Assembly (NCBI RefSeq): GCF_001665575.1
Contig: NZ_LZSU01000001.1
Location: 1 to 49,525, forward strand
Direction: 5' to 3'
Source of the DNA: Mycobacterium sp. 852013-51886_SCH5428379
GTDB taxonomy: Bacteria > Actinomycetota > Actinomycetes > Mycobacteriales > Mycobacteriaceae
DNA: 49,525 bases
Shown: positions 1-10,815 of the stretch, piece by piece
Layout of the letters: each line of letters opens with the position of its first letter
How positions within the stretch are numbered: position 1 is the first letter of the stretch
The notes under the pieces: model-generated
The model's input: the letters and a program-made list of their open reading frames with translations, nothing else
What the model was told of the DNA's origin: nothing
The model's database searches: none
Made by a program: the position numbers and the translations under genes

Positions 1-18
1 GATGTGTATAAGAGACAG
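1..18. other. Nextera transposase adapter remnant
   Basis: The first 18 bases equal the 3' part of the Nextera mosaic-end oligonucleotide. They are library adapter, not genome. Any reading frame that takes its start codon from this stretch is artificial. Confidence 0.95.
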
Positions 19-260
19 CCCCGCCACCCGCGGAAGCGCTCGACACCGGCTACACCCCCGGCGGCGTTCCCACCTTCGAGTCCGTGCGCGAGAAGATCGA
101 AACCCGCTACGGGACGTCGATCGGCGCCGCCGAACTGGACGCCGAGACGCCGGAGGGGCGCGCCGCCGACGAGCAGTACGAGGAGCGGCAGCGCGCCGCC
201 GCGGAGCGGCTGGCGCAGATCCGCGAATCCATGCGCGAAGAGCAGGGCGGAAACCACTGA
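19..260 (+). CDS. 3' fragment of an unidentified helix-rich protein
   Basis: An open frame enters from the contig edge and stops at TGA 258-260, giving about 80 residues. It starts proline/alanine-rich, passes GYTPGGVPTFESVREKIE, and ends in a charged, probably helical or coiled-coil tail (EQYEERQRAAAERLAQIRESM). The frame runs through adapter at its 5' side, so the true start is missing. The downstream winged-helix gene begins 4 nt after the stop, so the two are probably co-transcribed. I do not recognise the family and assign no function. Confidence 0.6.
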
Positions 261-263
261 GCG

Positions 264-1448
264 GTGCGCTGTTTCACGCTCGACGAGCGTCGGGATCGGC
301 TCGCCCGTCGTCATTTCCTCTGCACTGAACCGGATTCGCTGACCGATGTGGTCACCGGCGTCGTGGGCCTGCACGCCACCGACCCGGCCACCCCTTATCT
401 TTCGCTGTGGGCGCGGGTACCCGGGTTCACCGTCGCCGATCTGGACGCAGAGCTCTACGCTCGGCGCACCCTGCTCAAACACCTGGCGATGCGCCGGACG
501 CTGTGGATGATTTCGCGGGCCGACCTCCCGGCCGTGCAGGCTGCGGCCAGCGACCGCGTCGCGGCCACCGAACGCAGGCGGCTGGTCGCCGACGCGCAGA
601 AGGGTGGCGTCACGCCCGACGCCGCATCCTGGCTCGACACCGCCTGCGCTGCCGTGCTGGGCCATCTGCAGGCACATGGGCCGACCGGGGCGCGGCAGTT
701 GCGTGCAGCGCTTCCCGAACTGGCCGGCAGCTTCGACGCTGCGCCCGGTAAACCCTGGGGTGGCGATAGTCCTCTCAGCCCAAGGGTTCTCACCGTGCTC
801 GGGGTTCAGGGCGACATCGTGCGCGGACCCAATGACGGTGGCTGGACCGCCAGCCGCCCCCGCTGGGCGGCCATCGGCGACTGGCTCGGCGAGCCGAACG
901 CGCCCCTGGACGCCGAGGAGGCGTCGCGCATCGTCGTGCGGCGCTGGCTGCGCGCCTTCGGACCCGCGACCGTCACCGACGTCAAGTGGTGGTTCGGCAA
1001 CACGCTCACCTGGGCCCGGAGCACGCTGGAGGCGATCGGCGCGGTCGAGGTGGACCTGCACGGCTCCCCCGGCGTGGCGCTGCCCGACGATCTGGAACCC
1101 GAACCCGCGTGCGGCCCGTGGGCGGGACTGCTGCCCGGACTCGACGTCACCACGATGGGCTGGTACGACCGCGAGTGGTACCTCGGCCCGCATCGTCCGC
1201 ACGTGTTCGACCGCAACGGAAACGGCGGCCCGACCGCATGGTGGAATGGCCGGATCGTGGGCGGGTGGGGTCAGGACGCGGATGCGCGGGTGGTGCTGCA
1301 CCTCGTCGAAGACGTCGGCCGCGACGGCCTCGCCGCGCTGTCCCGGCGCGCCGCGGACCTCACCTCCTGGCTGGACGGCACCCGCATCGCCCCCCGCTTC
1401 CCGTCACCGCTGATCAAAGCGCGGTTCGAACCGCCCGAAGCTGGCTAA
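264..1448 (+). CDS. Winged-helix DNA-binding protein, AlkZ/YcaQ-like (HTH_42) superfamily
   Basis: A 394-residue protein starting at GTG 264, three bases after the previous stop. It has the layout of the actinobacterial HTH_42 proteins related to the DNA glycosylases AlkZ and YcaQ: an N-terminal winged-helix region with the VVGLHATDPATPYLSLWARV block (residues 33-52), then LLKHLAMRRTLWMI, and a C-terminal part with WYLGPHRPHVFDRNGNGGPT. In AlkZ the catalytic pair is Gln37 and Gln39 (QxQ). Here the same positions read His37-Ala-Thr39, so the classical crosslink-unhooking chemistry is probably lost or changed. It could be a DNA-binding regulator or a glycosylase variant. Family call is good; function is open. 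Confidence 0.75.
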   Translation: MRCFTLDERRDRLARRHFLCTEPDSLTDVVTGVVGLHATDPATPYLSLWARVPGFTVADLDAELYARRTLLKHLAMRRTLWMISRADLPAVQAAASDRVAATERRRLVADAQKGGVTPDAASWLDTACAAVLGHLQAHGPTGARQLRAALPELAGSFDAAPGKPWGGDSPLSPRVLTVLGVQGDIVRGPNDGGWTASRPRWAAIGDWLGEPNAPLDAEEASRIVVRRWLRAFGPATVTDVKWWFGNTLTWARSTLEAIGAVEVDLHGSPGVALPDDLEPEPACGPWAGLLPGLDVTTMGWYDREWYLGPHRPHVFDRNGNGGPTAWWNGRIVGGWGQDADARVVLHLVEDVGRDGLAALSRRAADLTSWLDGTRIAPRFPSPLIKARFEPPEAG

Positions 1449-1476
1449 CCTAGCCCCACCGACGGAAGGGGCTGGC

Positions 1477-2932
1477 GTGGAACACGTCCGGATAGCGATC
1501 ATCGGCAGCGGCTTCTCCGGAATGGGCGCCGCCATCCGCCTCGACCAGGCCGGTCAGCGCGACTTCGTGGTGTTCGAACGCGGCGACGACGTCGGCGGCA
1601 CGTGGCGCGACAACACGTATCCTGGTGCGGCATGCGATGTTCCGTCGCACCTCTACTCCTATTCGTTCGCGCTGAACCCGGACTGGACGCGGTCGTTCTC
1701 CAGCCAACCGGAGATCGAGAACTACTTGCGCGGCCTCGCCGAGCGATACCGTGTTCTGGACCGGCACCGGTTCGGGTGCACGGTCACCCGCACCGCGTGG
1801 AACCCCGAACAGCGACGCTGGCACATCAGCACGGATCACGGCGACCTGACGGCCGACATCCTCATCGCCGCGTTCGGTTCGTTGGCCGAACCGTCGCTGC
1901 CGCCCATCCCGGGCATCGAGTCGTTCAGAGATGCCGGTGGCGAGATGTTCCACTCCGCCCAGTGGAATCACGACGCGGACCTGACCGGGAAGCGCGTCGC
2001 GGTCATTGGCACCGGGGCATCCGCAATCCAGATCGTGCCCGCGATCGCCGACAAAGTCGCCCACCTCGACGTCTACCAGCGCACCGCACCCTGGCTGCTG
2101 CCCCGGTTCGACCGGCCGTTCACCAAGCTGGAGCGCTGGGCGTTCCGCAAGATCCCCGGATTCCTGCGGCTGGCCCGCGCCGGGATCTACGCCGGCCGCG
2201 AGATACAGGTCGTCGGCCTGGCCAAGAACCCGAACCTGATGAAGGGGTTCGAACTGATGTCCCGCCTCAAGATCCGTTCGGAAATCCGCAATCCCGAACT
2301 GCGCCGCAAGGTCACCCCGAACTTCCGCATCGGGTGCAAACGCATGCTCATCTCCAACGAGTGGTATCCGGCGCTCGACCGCGACCACGTCGACCTCGTC
2401 ACCGACGGCATCGAACGCATCGACGGGCGCCGCATCATCACCGCCGACGGCACCAGTCGCGAAGTGGACGCGCTCGTGATCGCCACCGGTTTCCACGTGA
2501 CGGACTCACCGATGTTCGAGACCGTCTGCGGCGCAGACGGTGCGAGCCTCACGCAGAAGTTCGCCGACAAGGGCATGCGGGCCTACAAGGGCACCACGAT
2601 CGCGGGCTACCCGAACATGTTCGTCCTCGTCGGCCCGAACACCGGTCTAGGGCACAGCTCGATGGTCTACATGATCGAGTCGCAGCTGAACTACGTCGTC
2701 GACGCCGTCACCACCATGCAGCAGCAGGGTCTGCAGACCGTCGAGGTGAAGCAGGACGTCCTGGACGCCTACAACGAGCAGCTACAGCAGAAGCTGAACG
2801 GGTCGGTCTGGATGACCGGCAAATGCGCCAGCTGGTATCTCGATGCGCACGGCAACAACACCACACTGTGGCCCGACTTCACGTTCCGGTTCCGCAACCA
2901 GACCCGCGCGTTCGACCTCGACGCCTACGAGG

Positions 2933-2943
<11 letters not shown>
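1477..2943 (+). CDS. Flavin-dependent monooxygenase (Baeyer-Villiger/FMO type)
   Basis: A 488-residue NAD(P)H- and FAD-dependent oxygenase starting at GTG 1477, with a GAAGGGG ribosome site 6 nt upstream. The FAD-binding Rossmann motif GSGFSG is at residues 10-15. A BVMO-type fingerprint, F..GG..FHSAQW, ends at about residue 163, and a second Rossmann motif for NADPH (GTGASA) follows. Near the C-terminus [11 protein letters not shown] is typical of this class. Relatives oxidise ketones to esters, or sulfides and prodrugs (EthA type); the substrate cannot be read from sequence. Its 3' end overlaps the convergent uvrA end by 11 nt. Confidence 0.85.
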
Positions 2944-5827
<2,884 letters not shown>

Positions 5828-5885
5828 CTCGGTCCTCTCGATCTCGATGCGCCGGGGTACGTACCGCGCGCACGCAGTCCGACTC

Positions 5886-5908
5886 ATGCTAGGTGTCATG
5901 TCCGACAA
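5886..5908 (-). promoter_or_regulatory. RecA-independent (PafBC-type) DNA-damage promoter of uvrA
   Basis: On the minus strand the order is TTGTCGGAC (5908-5900), exactly 8 bp, then TAGCAT (5891-5886). The published mycobacterial RecA-independent motif is TTGTCRGTG-N8-TAnnnT. The first seven bases, the spacing and the -10 all agree. Transcription would begin near 5879 and leave a leader of about 50 nt before TTG 5827. Confidence 0.75.
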
Positions 5909-5914
5909 GCCCGA

Positions 5915-5920
5915 TACGGT
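5915..5920 (+). promoter_or_regulatory. -10 hexamer (TACGGT) for a leaderless hydrolase mRNA
   Basis: TACGGT fits the mycobacterial -10 consensus TAnnnT and ends 7 nt before ATG 5928, so the transcript would start at the A of the start codon. No clear -35 is seen. It is divergent from, and interleaved with, the uvrA promoter. Confidence 0.45.
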
Positions 5921-5927
5921 GGCCTCT

Positions 5928-6605
5928 ATGACAGTCGTCGACGACAACTACACCGGCCACGTGGACTCCGGCACCGCCGCCCGGCGCACCCTGCCGGGTG
6001 CGACGATCGTCAAGGTGTCGGTGGGCCCCATGGATAACAACGCGTACCTGATCACGTGTTCCCGAACGGGCGAGACCCTACTCATCGACGCCGCCAACGA
6101 CGCCGAGGCGCTGCTCGACGTCATCAAGACACACGCGCCGAAGGTGTCGCTGATCTTGACCAGCCATCAGCACTTCGACCACTGGCAGGCGCTGTCGGCG
6201 GTGGCGGAGGCCACCGGGGCGCCGACCGCAGCGCACGAACTGGATTCCGGACCGCTGCCGATACCGCCTGAGCGGCACCTCGCCGGCGGCGACACGCTGC
6301 AGATCGGTGACTTGACCTTCGACGTGATCCATCTACGCGGCCACACGCCCGGATCCATCGCGCTGGCCCTGCACGGCGCCGCCGCCGGTGACGCCGTGCA
6401 CCTGTTCACCGGCGACTGCCTGTTCCCGGGCGGGGTGGGCAAGACCTGGGAACCCGGCCACTTCGAACAGCTTCTGGACGACGTCAGCTCGCGACTGTTC
6501 GACGTCTATCCGGATTCGACGGTCGTCTATCCCGGCCACGGGGACGACACGGTCCTCGGCGCCGAGCGCCCGCATCTGGCCGAGTGGCGCGAGCGTGGCT
6601 GGTAG
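5928..6605 (+). CDS. Metallo-beta-lactamase-fold hydrolase (Rv1637c-like)
   Basis: A 225-residue protein of the glyoxalase II-like branch. The metal site SHQHFDH is at residues 79-85 (H80, H82, D84, H85). It is followed by LRGHTPGS, the [10 protein letters not shown] block with the bridging Asp, and a final VYPGHGDDT. These are the ligands for a dinuclear Zn/Fe centre, so a thioester hydrolase or related activity is likely; the substrate is unknown. ATG 5928 is preferred over in-frame ATG 5898 because homologues as I remember them start [10 protein letters not shown] and a -10 hexamer ends 7 nt before it. It is divergent from uvrA, as in M. tuberculosis. The following DUF427 gene overlaps its end by 11 nt. 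Confidence 0.85.
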   Translation: MTVVDDNYTGHVDSGTAARRTLPGATIVKVSVGPMDNNAYLITCSRTGETLLIDAANDAEALLDVIKTHAPKVSLILTSHQHFDHWQALSAVAEATGAPTAAHELDSGPLPIPPERHLAGGDTLQIGDLTFDVIHLRGHTPGSIALALHGAAAGDAVHLFTGDCLFPGGVGKTWEPGHFEQLLDDVSSRLFDVYPDSTVVYPGHGDDTVLGAERPHLAEWRERGW

Positions 6606-7095
6606 GCCGGTCCCGCTGGTCCCCGGCCCTGGCCAGGAGTCGGTGTGGGACTACCCGCGCCCGCCCCGCCTGGAGGAGATCCGCGCGACCATCACCGTCG
6701 AGTTCGGCGGCTGCACCGTGGCCGCGACCGACCATGCCTGGCGGGTGCTGGAGACCAGCCATCCCCCGACCTACTACCTTCCGCTGGACAGCTTTGCGTC
6801 GGGAGCCCTGCGCCGCGCGAACGGCAGGTCGTGGTGCGAATGGAAGGGCCAGGCCGCCTACTTCGACGTCATCGCCGGAGAGAGTGTCGCACCTCGGGCG
6901 GCCTGGACCTATCCGCAGCCGACGCCGGGCTTCGAGCCGCTAGCGGGCGCCGTCGCGGTGATGGCGGCGCAGATGGACCGCTGCACCGTCGACGGTGAAG
7001 TGGTCACGCCGCAGCCGGGCGACTTCTACGGCGGGTGGATCACCAGCCGGGTGGTCGGCCCGTTCAAAGGGGCGCCCGGGTCGATGGGATGGTGA
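6595..7095 (+). CDS. DUF427 family protein
   Basis: A 166-residue protein starting at GTG 6595 inside the 3' end of the hydrolase gene (11-nt overlap), so translation is probably coupled. It shows the DUF427 pattern: VWDYPRPPRLE near the N-terminus, then TYYLPLDSF, then the WCEWKGQAAYFDV block around residues 80-92, then AWTYPQPTP and FYGGWITSRVVGPFKG at the end. The fold is a compact beta barrel; no biochemical role is established that I know of. Pairing with a hydrolase suggests a shared small-molecule pathway, but this is inference only. It converges on the P450 gene, with stop codons 1 nt apart. Confidence 0.8.
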   Translation: MAGRPVPLVPGPGQESVWDYPRPPRLEEIRATITVEFGGCTVAATDHAWRVLETSHPPTYYLPLDSFASGALRRANGRSWCEWKGQAAYFDVIAGESVAPRAAWTYPQPTPGFEPLAGAVAVMAAQMDRCTVDGEVVTPQPGDFYGGWITSRVVGPFKGAPGSMGW

Positions 7096-7096
7096 C

Positions 7097-8398
7097 TCAG
7101 ACGTCCCAGCCCACCGGGAGCCGTTTGATGCCGTGGATGAACGCCGACCGCAGAATCGCCGGCTCGCCGGTCGCGACGATCCCCGGCACCTGCCGGTGCA
7201 GCTCCTCGTAGAGGACCCGGATCTCGCGTCTGGCCAGGTTGGCGCCCAGACAGAAGTGCGCCCCGCCCGCGCCGAAACCGATGTGCGGGTTGGGATCTCG
7301 CGTCACATCGAACATCCAGGGGTTGTCGAATCTGGTCTCGTCGCGATCCGCCGAGTTGTACCACATCGAAACCTTGTCGCCGGCCTTCATCCGCACGCCC
7401 CGTAATTCCACGTCCTCGGTCAGGTTGCGGCGCATGAAGATGACCGGGGTGCCCCACCGCACGATCTCCTCCACGGCGGTGGGCGCGACGGCATCGAAAT
7501 CGTTCCACCAGCGCGCGCGCTGTTCGGGATAACGCGTCAGCGCGACCATGCCGTGGCTGATGGCGTTGCGGGTGGTTTCGTTGCCGGCCGCCGAGAGCAG
7601 GATGAAGAACGAACCGATCTCGGCCGACGTGAGACGTTCGCCGTCGACTTCGGCGAGGACGAGGTTGGTGGTCAGGTCGTCGGTCGGACGGATCCGGCGG
7701 TCCTCGGCCAAGTCGACGCCGTACTGGCCGAGCGCCAGCACCGCGCCGACGAGGGTGTCGAAGTCAGGTGCGATCTCTTCGTCTCCGGCGCCCAGGATGA
7801 TCGACGTCCAGTGGAAGACCTTCTCCTCGTCTTCCTCTGGGATGCCCATCATGTCGCAGATGATCTGCAGCGGGAACGGTCCCGCAATGGACTCGACGAA
7901 ATCGGCCTGCCCGTCCGGATGGTCGCGCACCATGTCGCTGACCAGGCGGCGCGCCCGCTCGCGCACGCTCTCCTCGATCCGCGTCAGCACCTTGGGGGTG
8001 AATGCGCGGTTGACGATGCCGCGCAACCGCAGATGACGCGGATCGTCCAGCGAGATCATCGATCCGACGTACTCCGAGATCTCGACGGCGACGTCGTTGA
8101 GCGCGGTGCTGGTGGGAACCGAACTGAAGATCTCCGGATGCCTGCTGGCATGCCGTACGTCGTCGTAGGAGGTCAGCGCCCAGTGCCCGGCGCCGGCGGT
8201 GAACCCCGGCATCACCGGCACCTCGAAGAACCGGATCGGCGCCTCGCGACGCAGTGTCGCGAAGGCGCCGTCACGGTGGTCGTCGTCCCACTGCCAGAAG
8301 TCGAGCCGGCTCAGGTCGATGTCGTCGAGCGGGACGTGTGGTGGGGGCACGCCGTTTTCGCGGGGCGCGATCCCCGTGGGGTGCAGTGTTGTCGTCAT
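7097..8398 (-). CDS. Cytochrome P450, CYP124-like
   Basis: A 433-residue soluble P450. The haem-binding loop FGAGGAHFCLG places the thiolate ligand at Cys383. The ExxR motif is EEIVR, and the I-helix oxygen-activation motif is AGNETTRN. The N-terminal half (LDFWQWDDDHRDGAFATLRREAPI, HWALTSYDDV, PEIFSS) and the C-terminal HGIKRLPV closely resemble M. tuberculosis CYP124A1 from memory. That enzyme omega-hydroxylates methyl-branched lipids and also cholesterol. It may be a paralogue, because CYP124 usually sits elsewhere in the genome. A GGGGAGG ribosome site precedes ATG 8398. Electron-transfer partners are not nearby. Confidence 0.88.
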   Translation of the reverse strand: MTTTLHPTGIAPRENGVPPPHVPLDDIDLSRLDFWQWDDDHRDGAFATLRREAPIRFFEVPVMPGFTAGAGHWALTSYDDVRHASRHPEIFSSVPTSTALNDVAVEISEYVGSMISLDDPRHLRLRGIVNRAFTPKVLTRIEESVRERARRLVSDMVRDHPDGQADFVESIAGPFPLQIICDMMGIPEEDEEKVFHWTSIILGAGDEEIAPDFDTLVGAVLALGQYGVDLAEDRRIRPTDDLTTNLVLAEVDGERLTSAEIGSFFILLSAAGNETTRNAISHGMVALTRYPEQRARWWNDFDAVAPTAVEEIVRWGTPVIFMRRNLTEDVELRGVRMKAGDKVSMWYNSADRDETRFDNPWMFDVTRDPNPHIGFGAGGAHFCLGANLARREIRVLYEELHRQVPGIVATGEPAILRSAFIHGIKRLPVGWDV

Positions 8399-8411
8399 CC
8401 GTGACCTCCCC

Positions 8412-8440
8412 GTCGCACCGAGTGTGACACCCGGTGCGAC
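8412..8440. terminator. 29-bp near-perfect palindrome between usp and the P450 gene
   Basis: GTCGCACCG (8412-8420) is inverted as CGGTGCGAC (8432-8440), and the centre GTGTGACAC is itself palindromic. Thirteen of 14 arm positions pair. It lies 36 nt downstream of the usp stop and 13 nt upstream of the P450 start on the same strand. A hairpin terminator for usp is the simplest reading; an operator for the P450 gene is possible. No T-run follows. Confidence 0.6.
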
Positions 8441-8476
8441 GCTGCGGTCAGGATTCGACGCGGCTCGTCGAGCGGA

Positions 8477-8923
8477 TCAGGGCGTGGTGTGCACGATCAG
8501 CACGTCGGTCTTGGACCGGCGCGCGACGTTGGCGGGCACCGAGCCCAGCAGCCGGCCGGCGATGGTGCTCAGACCGACGTTGCCGACGACCAGCAGATCG
8601 GCTTTGACCTCTTCGGCCAGCTCGACGAGTGCGTCGACCGGCGCGCCGACGATCGCGCGTTCCTCGATGTCCTGCGCCCCGGCCGCGTGCGCGCGGTCGC
8701 GGGCCTCCCGCAGGATGGCGTAGATGGGCGCGTTGCCCGACATCTTGTAGCCCTCGTCCTTGAGGACGTCAGCGGCGCGCTGATCCTCGCTCTGGGGGAA
8801 GTAGGCGGTACTGACGATCAGCTTCGCGCCGGAGCCGGCCGCGATCTGTCCGGCGCGGTCCACCGCTCGCAGCGAGGAATCCGAACCGTCCGTGCCGACG
8901 ACCACGGTGCGATAGGCGCTCAT
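8477..8923 (-). CDS. Universal stress protein, Rv1636/TB15.3 orthologue
   Basis: A 148-residue single-domain UspA-fold protein. The N-terminal VVVGTDGSDSS and the C-terminal nucleotide loop GNVGLSTIAGRLLGSVPANV are intact, so ATP- or cAMP-type nucleotide binding is expected. It matches Rv1636 from memory almost throughout, and that protein is reported to bind cAMP with high affinity. An adenylate cyclase gene of the Rv1625c type is encoded in this same window. GGAGGG lies 5 nt before ATG 8923. Upstream is a 34-bp element shared with the giant repeat-protein gene (see 8941-8974). Confidence 0.93.
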   Translation of the reverse strand: MSAYRTVVVGTDGSDSSLRAVDRAGQIAAGSGAKLIVSTAYFPQSEDQRAADVLKDEGYKMSGNAPIYAILREARDRAHAAGAQDIEERAIVGAPVDALVELAEEVKADLLVVGNVGLSTIAGRLLGSVPANVARRSKTDVLIVHTTP

Positions 8924-8940
8924 CCATACCCTCCAAGTGT

Positions 8941-8974
8941 CAGTTACTTCGCCATTCGTGACATTAACGCGTCG
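8941..8974 (-). promoter_or_regulatory. Leader element of usp shared with the repeat-protein gene
   Basis: These 34 bp match 16779-16812 at 28 positions with no gap. The core TTCGTGAC-n-TT-n-ACGCGTCG on the plus strand is the best conserved part. Both copies sit just upstream of minus-strand genes. On the minus strand the core reads GTTAATGTCAC, two GTnAn-like half sites 6 bp apart, reminiscent of MtrA-type direct repeats. This is a candidate operator or promoter. Confidence 0.6.
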
Positions 8975-9227
8975 GCGGAGGCACCCGGGCGCTATTCACC
9001 ACACCCGGCGAGCCGGTCACGCGCCGAAATCCCGCGTTCTACCGGCACTGATGTTAGCTTCCGACCACACCGAGCAATCGTCGCAGTGACCGATACGACG
9101 ACGAAGGGGCCGAGTGGTCCGCCGACACCCGGTGGTGCTGAGTGACGTGGCTCAACGCCGGGAAGCGCGTCACGTCGGCCCGCGCTACGGTTCGCTCACC
9201 ATCAGGGACACATGACGGGGACGGGCA
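8975..9227. other. Intergenic region before the glycosyltransferase gene
   Basis: Together with the usp leader this is a 304-bp gene-free stretch. I see no convincing small gene. A TACGGT hexamer near 9184 could be the -10 of the glycosyltransferase promoter. ATG 9212 opens only a shadow frame. Confidence 0.4.
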
Positions 9228-10775
9228 GTGGGCCAACCAGTGACGGCAGCACCCGTCGTCGGCGAGGCGCCGGAACGCCGTACGCACGTGCGGATGTGGC
9301 TGCCCGATGCCGCTGTCGTCGCGCTGTTCGCGACGGTGGTCAGCGCGGCGGGCGCGGCGCGGCCTTCACTGTGGTTCGACGAGGCCGCGACCATCTCCGC
9401 CTCGACCCGTTCGCTGCACGAACTGTGGGGCCTGCTGCACAACATCGACGCCGTGCACGGGCTCTACTACTTCCTCATGCACGGGTGGTTCACCGTGTTC
9501 CCGGTGACCGAGTTCTGGTCGCGGCTGTCGAGTTCGATCGCGATCGGCGGCGCGGCGGCCGGTGTGGTGGTGCTGGGCCGGCAGTTCAGTGGCCGTGCGG
9601 TGGCCGTGTGCGCGGGGGTGATGTTCGCGATTCTGCCGCGCATCACCTGGGCGGGACTCGAGGCGCGGTCCTATGCGCTGTCGACGCTGGCCGTGGTGTG
9701 GCTGACGGTGCTGGTGGTCACCGCCGTGCGGGAGCAGCGGCGACGGTGGTGGCCGCTCTACGCATGCGGAGTCGTCGTGGCCACGGTGCTCAACGTGTTC
9801 GTGGTGCTCATCGTGCCCGTCCACGCGGTCGTCGTCCTCGCTCTGGGACGGCGGGCCGAATTGATCCGCTGGACGGTGGCCTCCGCAGCGGCGATCGTCG
9901 CGCTCGCGCCGTTTCTCCTCTACTGCCGCACGCAGATCGCGCAGGTGCGATGGATCCCGCCGCTGAGCACCGACACCGTGTTCGAGATCGTGCAGCGGCA
10001 GTACTTCGATCACTCGTTGGCGTTCGCCCTTCTGAGCGGCCTGCTGTTGCTGGTGTGCGTCGTCTGCCGGCGCACTCTGAATGTCGGTGCGGGCGAACGG
10101 GTGCTGACGCTGGTGGCGGTGTCGTGGATCGTCGCGCCCACCGCCGGACTACTGATGTATTCCGCCCTGTTCAAGCCGGTCTACTACCCCCGCTACCTCT
10201 GCTACACCGCGCCGGCGCTGGCCCTGATGCTCGCGGTGTGCGTAGTTGCCCTCGCGCGGTCGCGCGAGGGGGTGGTGGCGCTGACAGCGGTCATGGCGAT
10301 CGCCGCGACACCGAACTACCTGCTGGCGCAGCGCAGTGCCTACGCCAAGGAGGGGATGGACTACAGCCAGGTCGCCGACGTCATCAGCGCCAACTCGGCA
10401 CCCGGCGACTGCCTGATCATGGACAACACGGTGAGGTGGCTGCCGGGTCCGATCCGGCCGATGACCGCGGCCCGGCCGGACGCCTACGCCCACCTGGCCG
10501 ATCCGGGCCGCGGCGCATCCGGCCCAGCACGGAATCGACTGTGGGACTTCCACATCGCGATCTGGGCGGTGGCCGACCAAGTGCGACGCTGCACGGTGCT
10601 GTGGACTGTATCCGAACGCGATCCCGCGGTGCCGGACCGGCAGGGCGGCGAGGCCCTCGATCCGGGGCCGCGCCTGCGGGAGGCGCCCGCCTACCGGGTG
10701 CCCGAACGCCTCGGCTTCCACGTCGTCGAACGTTGGCAGTTCAACTTCGCCCAGGTCACCAAATCGACGCGGTGA
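9228..10775 (+). CDS. Integral membrane GT-C glycosyltransferase, Rv1635c-like
   Basis: A 515-residue multi-spanning protein starting at GTG 9228. About ten hydrophobic segments lie between residues 25 and 375. The first is followed by LWFDEAATISA, the acidic Asp-Glu site on the outer loop that marks polyprenyl-phosphate-sugar-dependent GT-C enzymes. A soluble C-terminal region of about 140 residues follows. Its position beside the Rv1636-type usp supports orthology with Rv1635c, reported to add the first mannose of the lipoarabinomannan cap. Fast growers often lack mannose caps, so acceptor and sugar may differ here. The substrate call is inference. Confidence 0.8.
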   Translation: MGQPVTAAPVVGEAPERRTHVRMWLPDAAVVALFATVVSAAGAARPSLWFDEAATISASTRSLHELWGLLHNIDAVHGLYYFLMHGWFTVFPVTEFWSRLSSSIAIGGAAAGVVVLGRQFSGRAVAVCAGVMFAILPRITWAGLEARSYALSTLAVVWLTVLVVTAVREQRRRWWPLYACGVVVATVLNVFVVLIVPVHAVVVLALGRRAELIRWTVASAAAIVALAPFLLYCRTQIAQVRWIPPLSTDTVFEIVQRQYFDHSLAFALLSGLLLLVCVVCRRTLNVGAGERVLTLVAVSWIVAPTAGLLMYSALFKPVYYPRYLCYTAPALALMLAVCVVALARSREGVVALTAVMAIAATPNYLLAQRSAYAKEGMDYSQVADVISANSAPGDCLIMDNTVRWLPGPIRPMTAARPDAYAHLADPGRGASGPARNRLWDFHIAIWAVADQVRRCTVLWTVSERDPAVPDRQGGEALDPGPRLREAPAYRVPERLGFHVVERWQFNFAQVTKSTR

Positions 10776-10815
10776 GCGACGCATGAGGTGTCGACGCGGC
10801 GGGTAGTCCGCGACC

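Noticed and set aside
2..342. Two short frames starting inside positions 2-6
   Set aside because: Their start codons and first residues are adapter sequence, and the real frame over this region is the one ending at 260.
5828..5947. 40-codon N-terminal extension of uvrA
   Set aside because: It reads through the damage promoter and is unlike the family N-terminus; TTG 5827 has a ribosome site and matches homologues.
10790..10812. Damage-promoter-like string upstream of udgX (GTGTCGAC ... TAGTCC)
   Set aside because: Only about six of nine bases match, the spacing is off by one in the best register, and the -10 lacks its final T.
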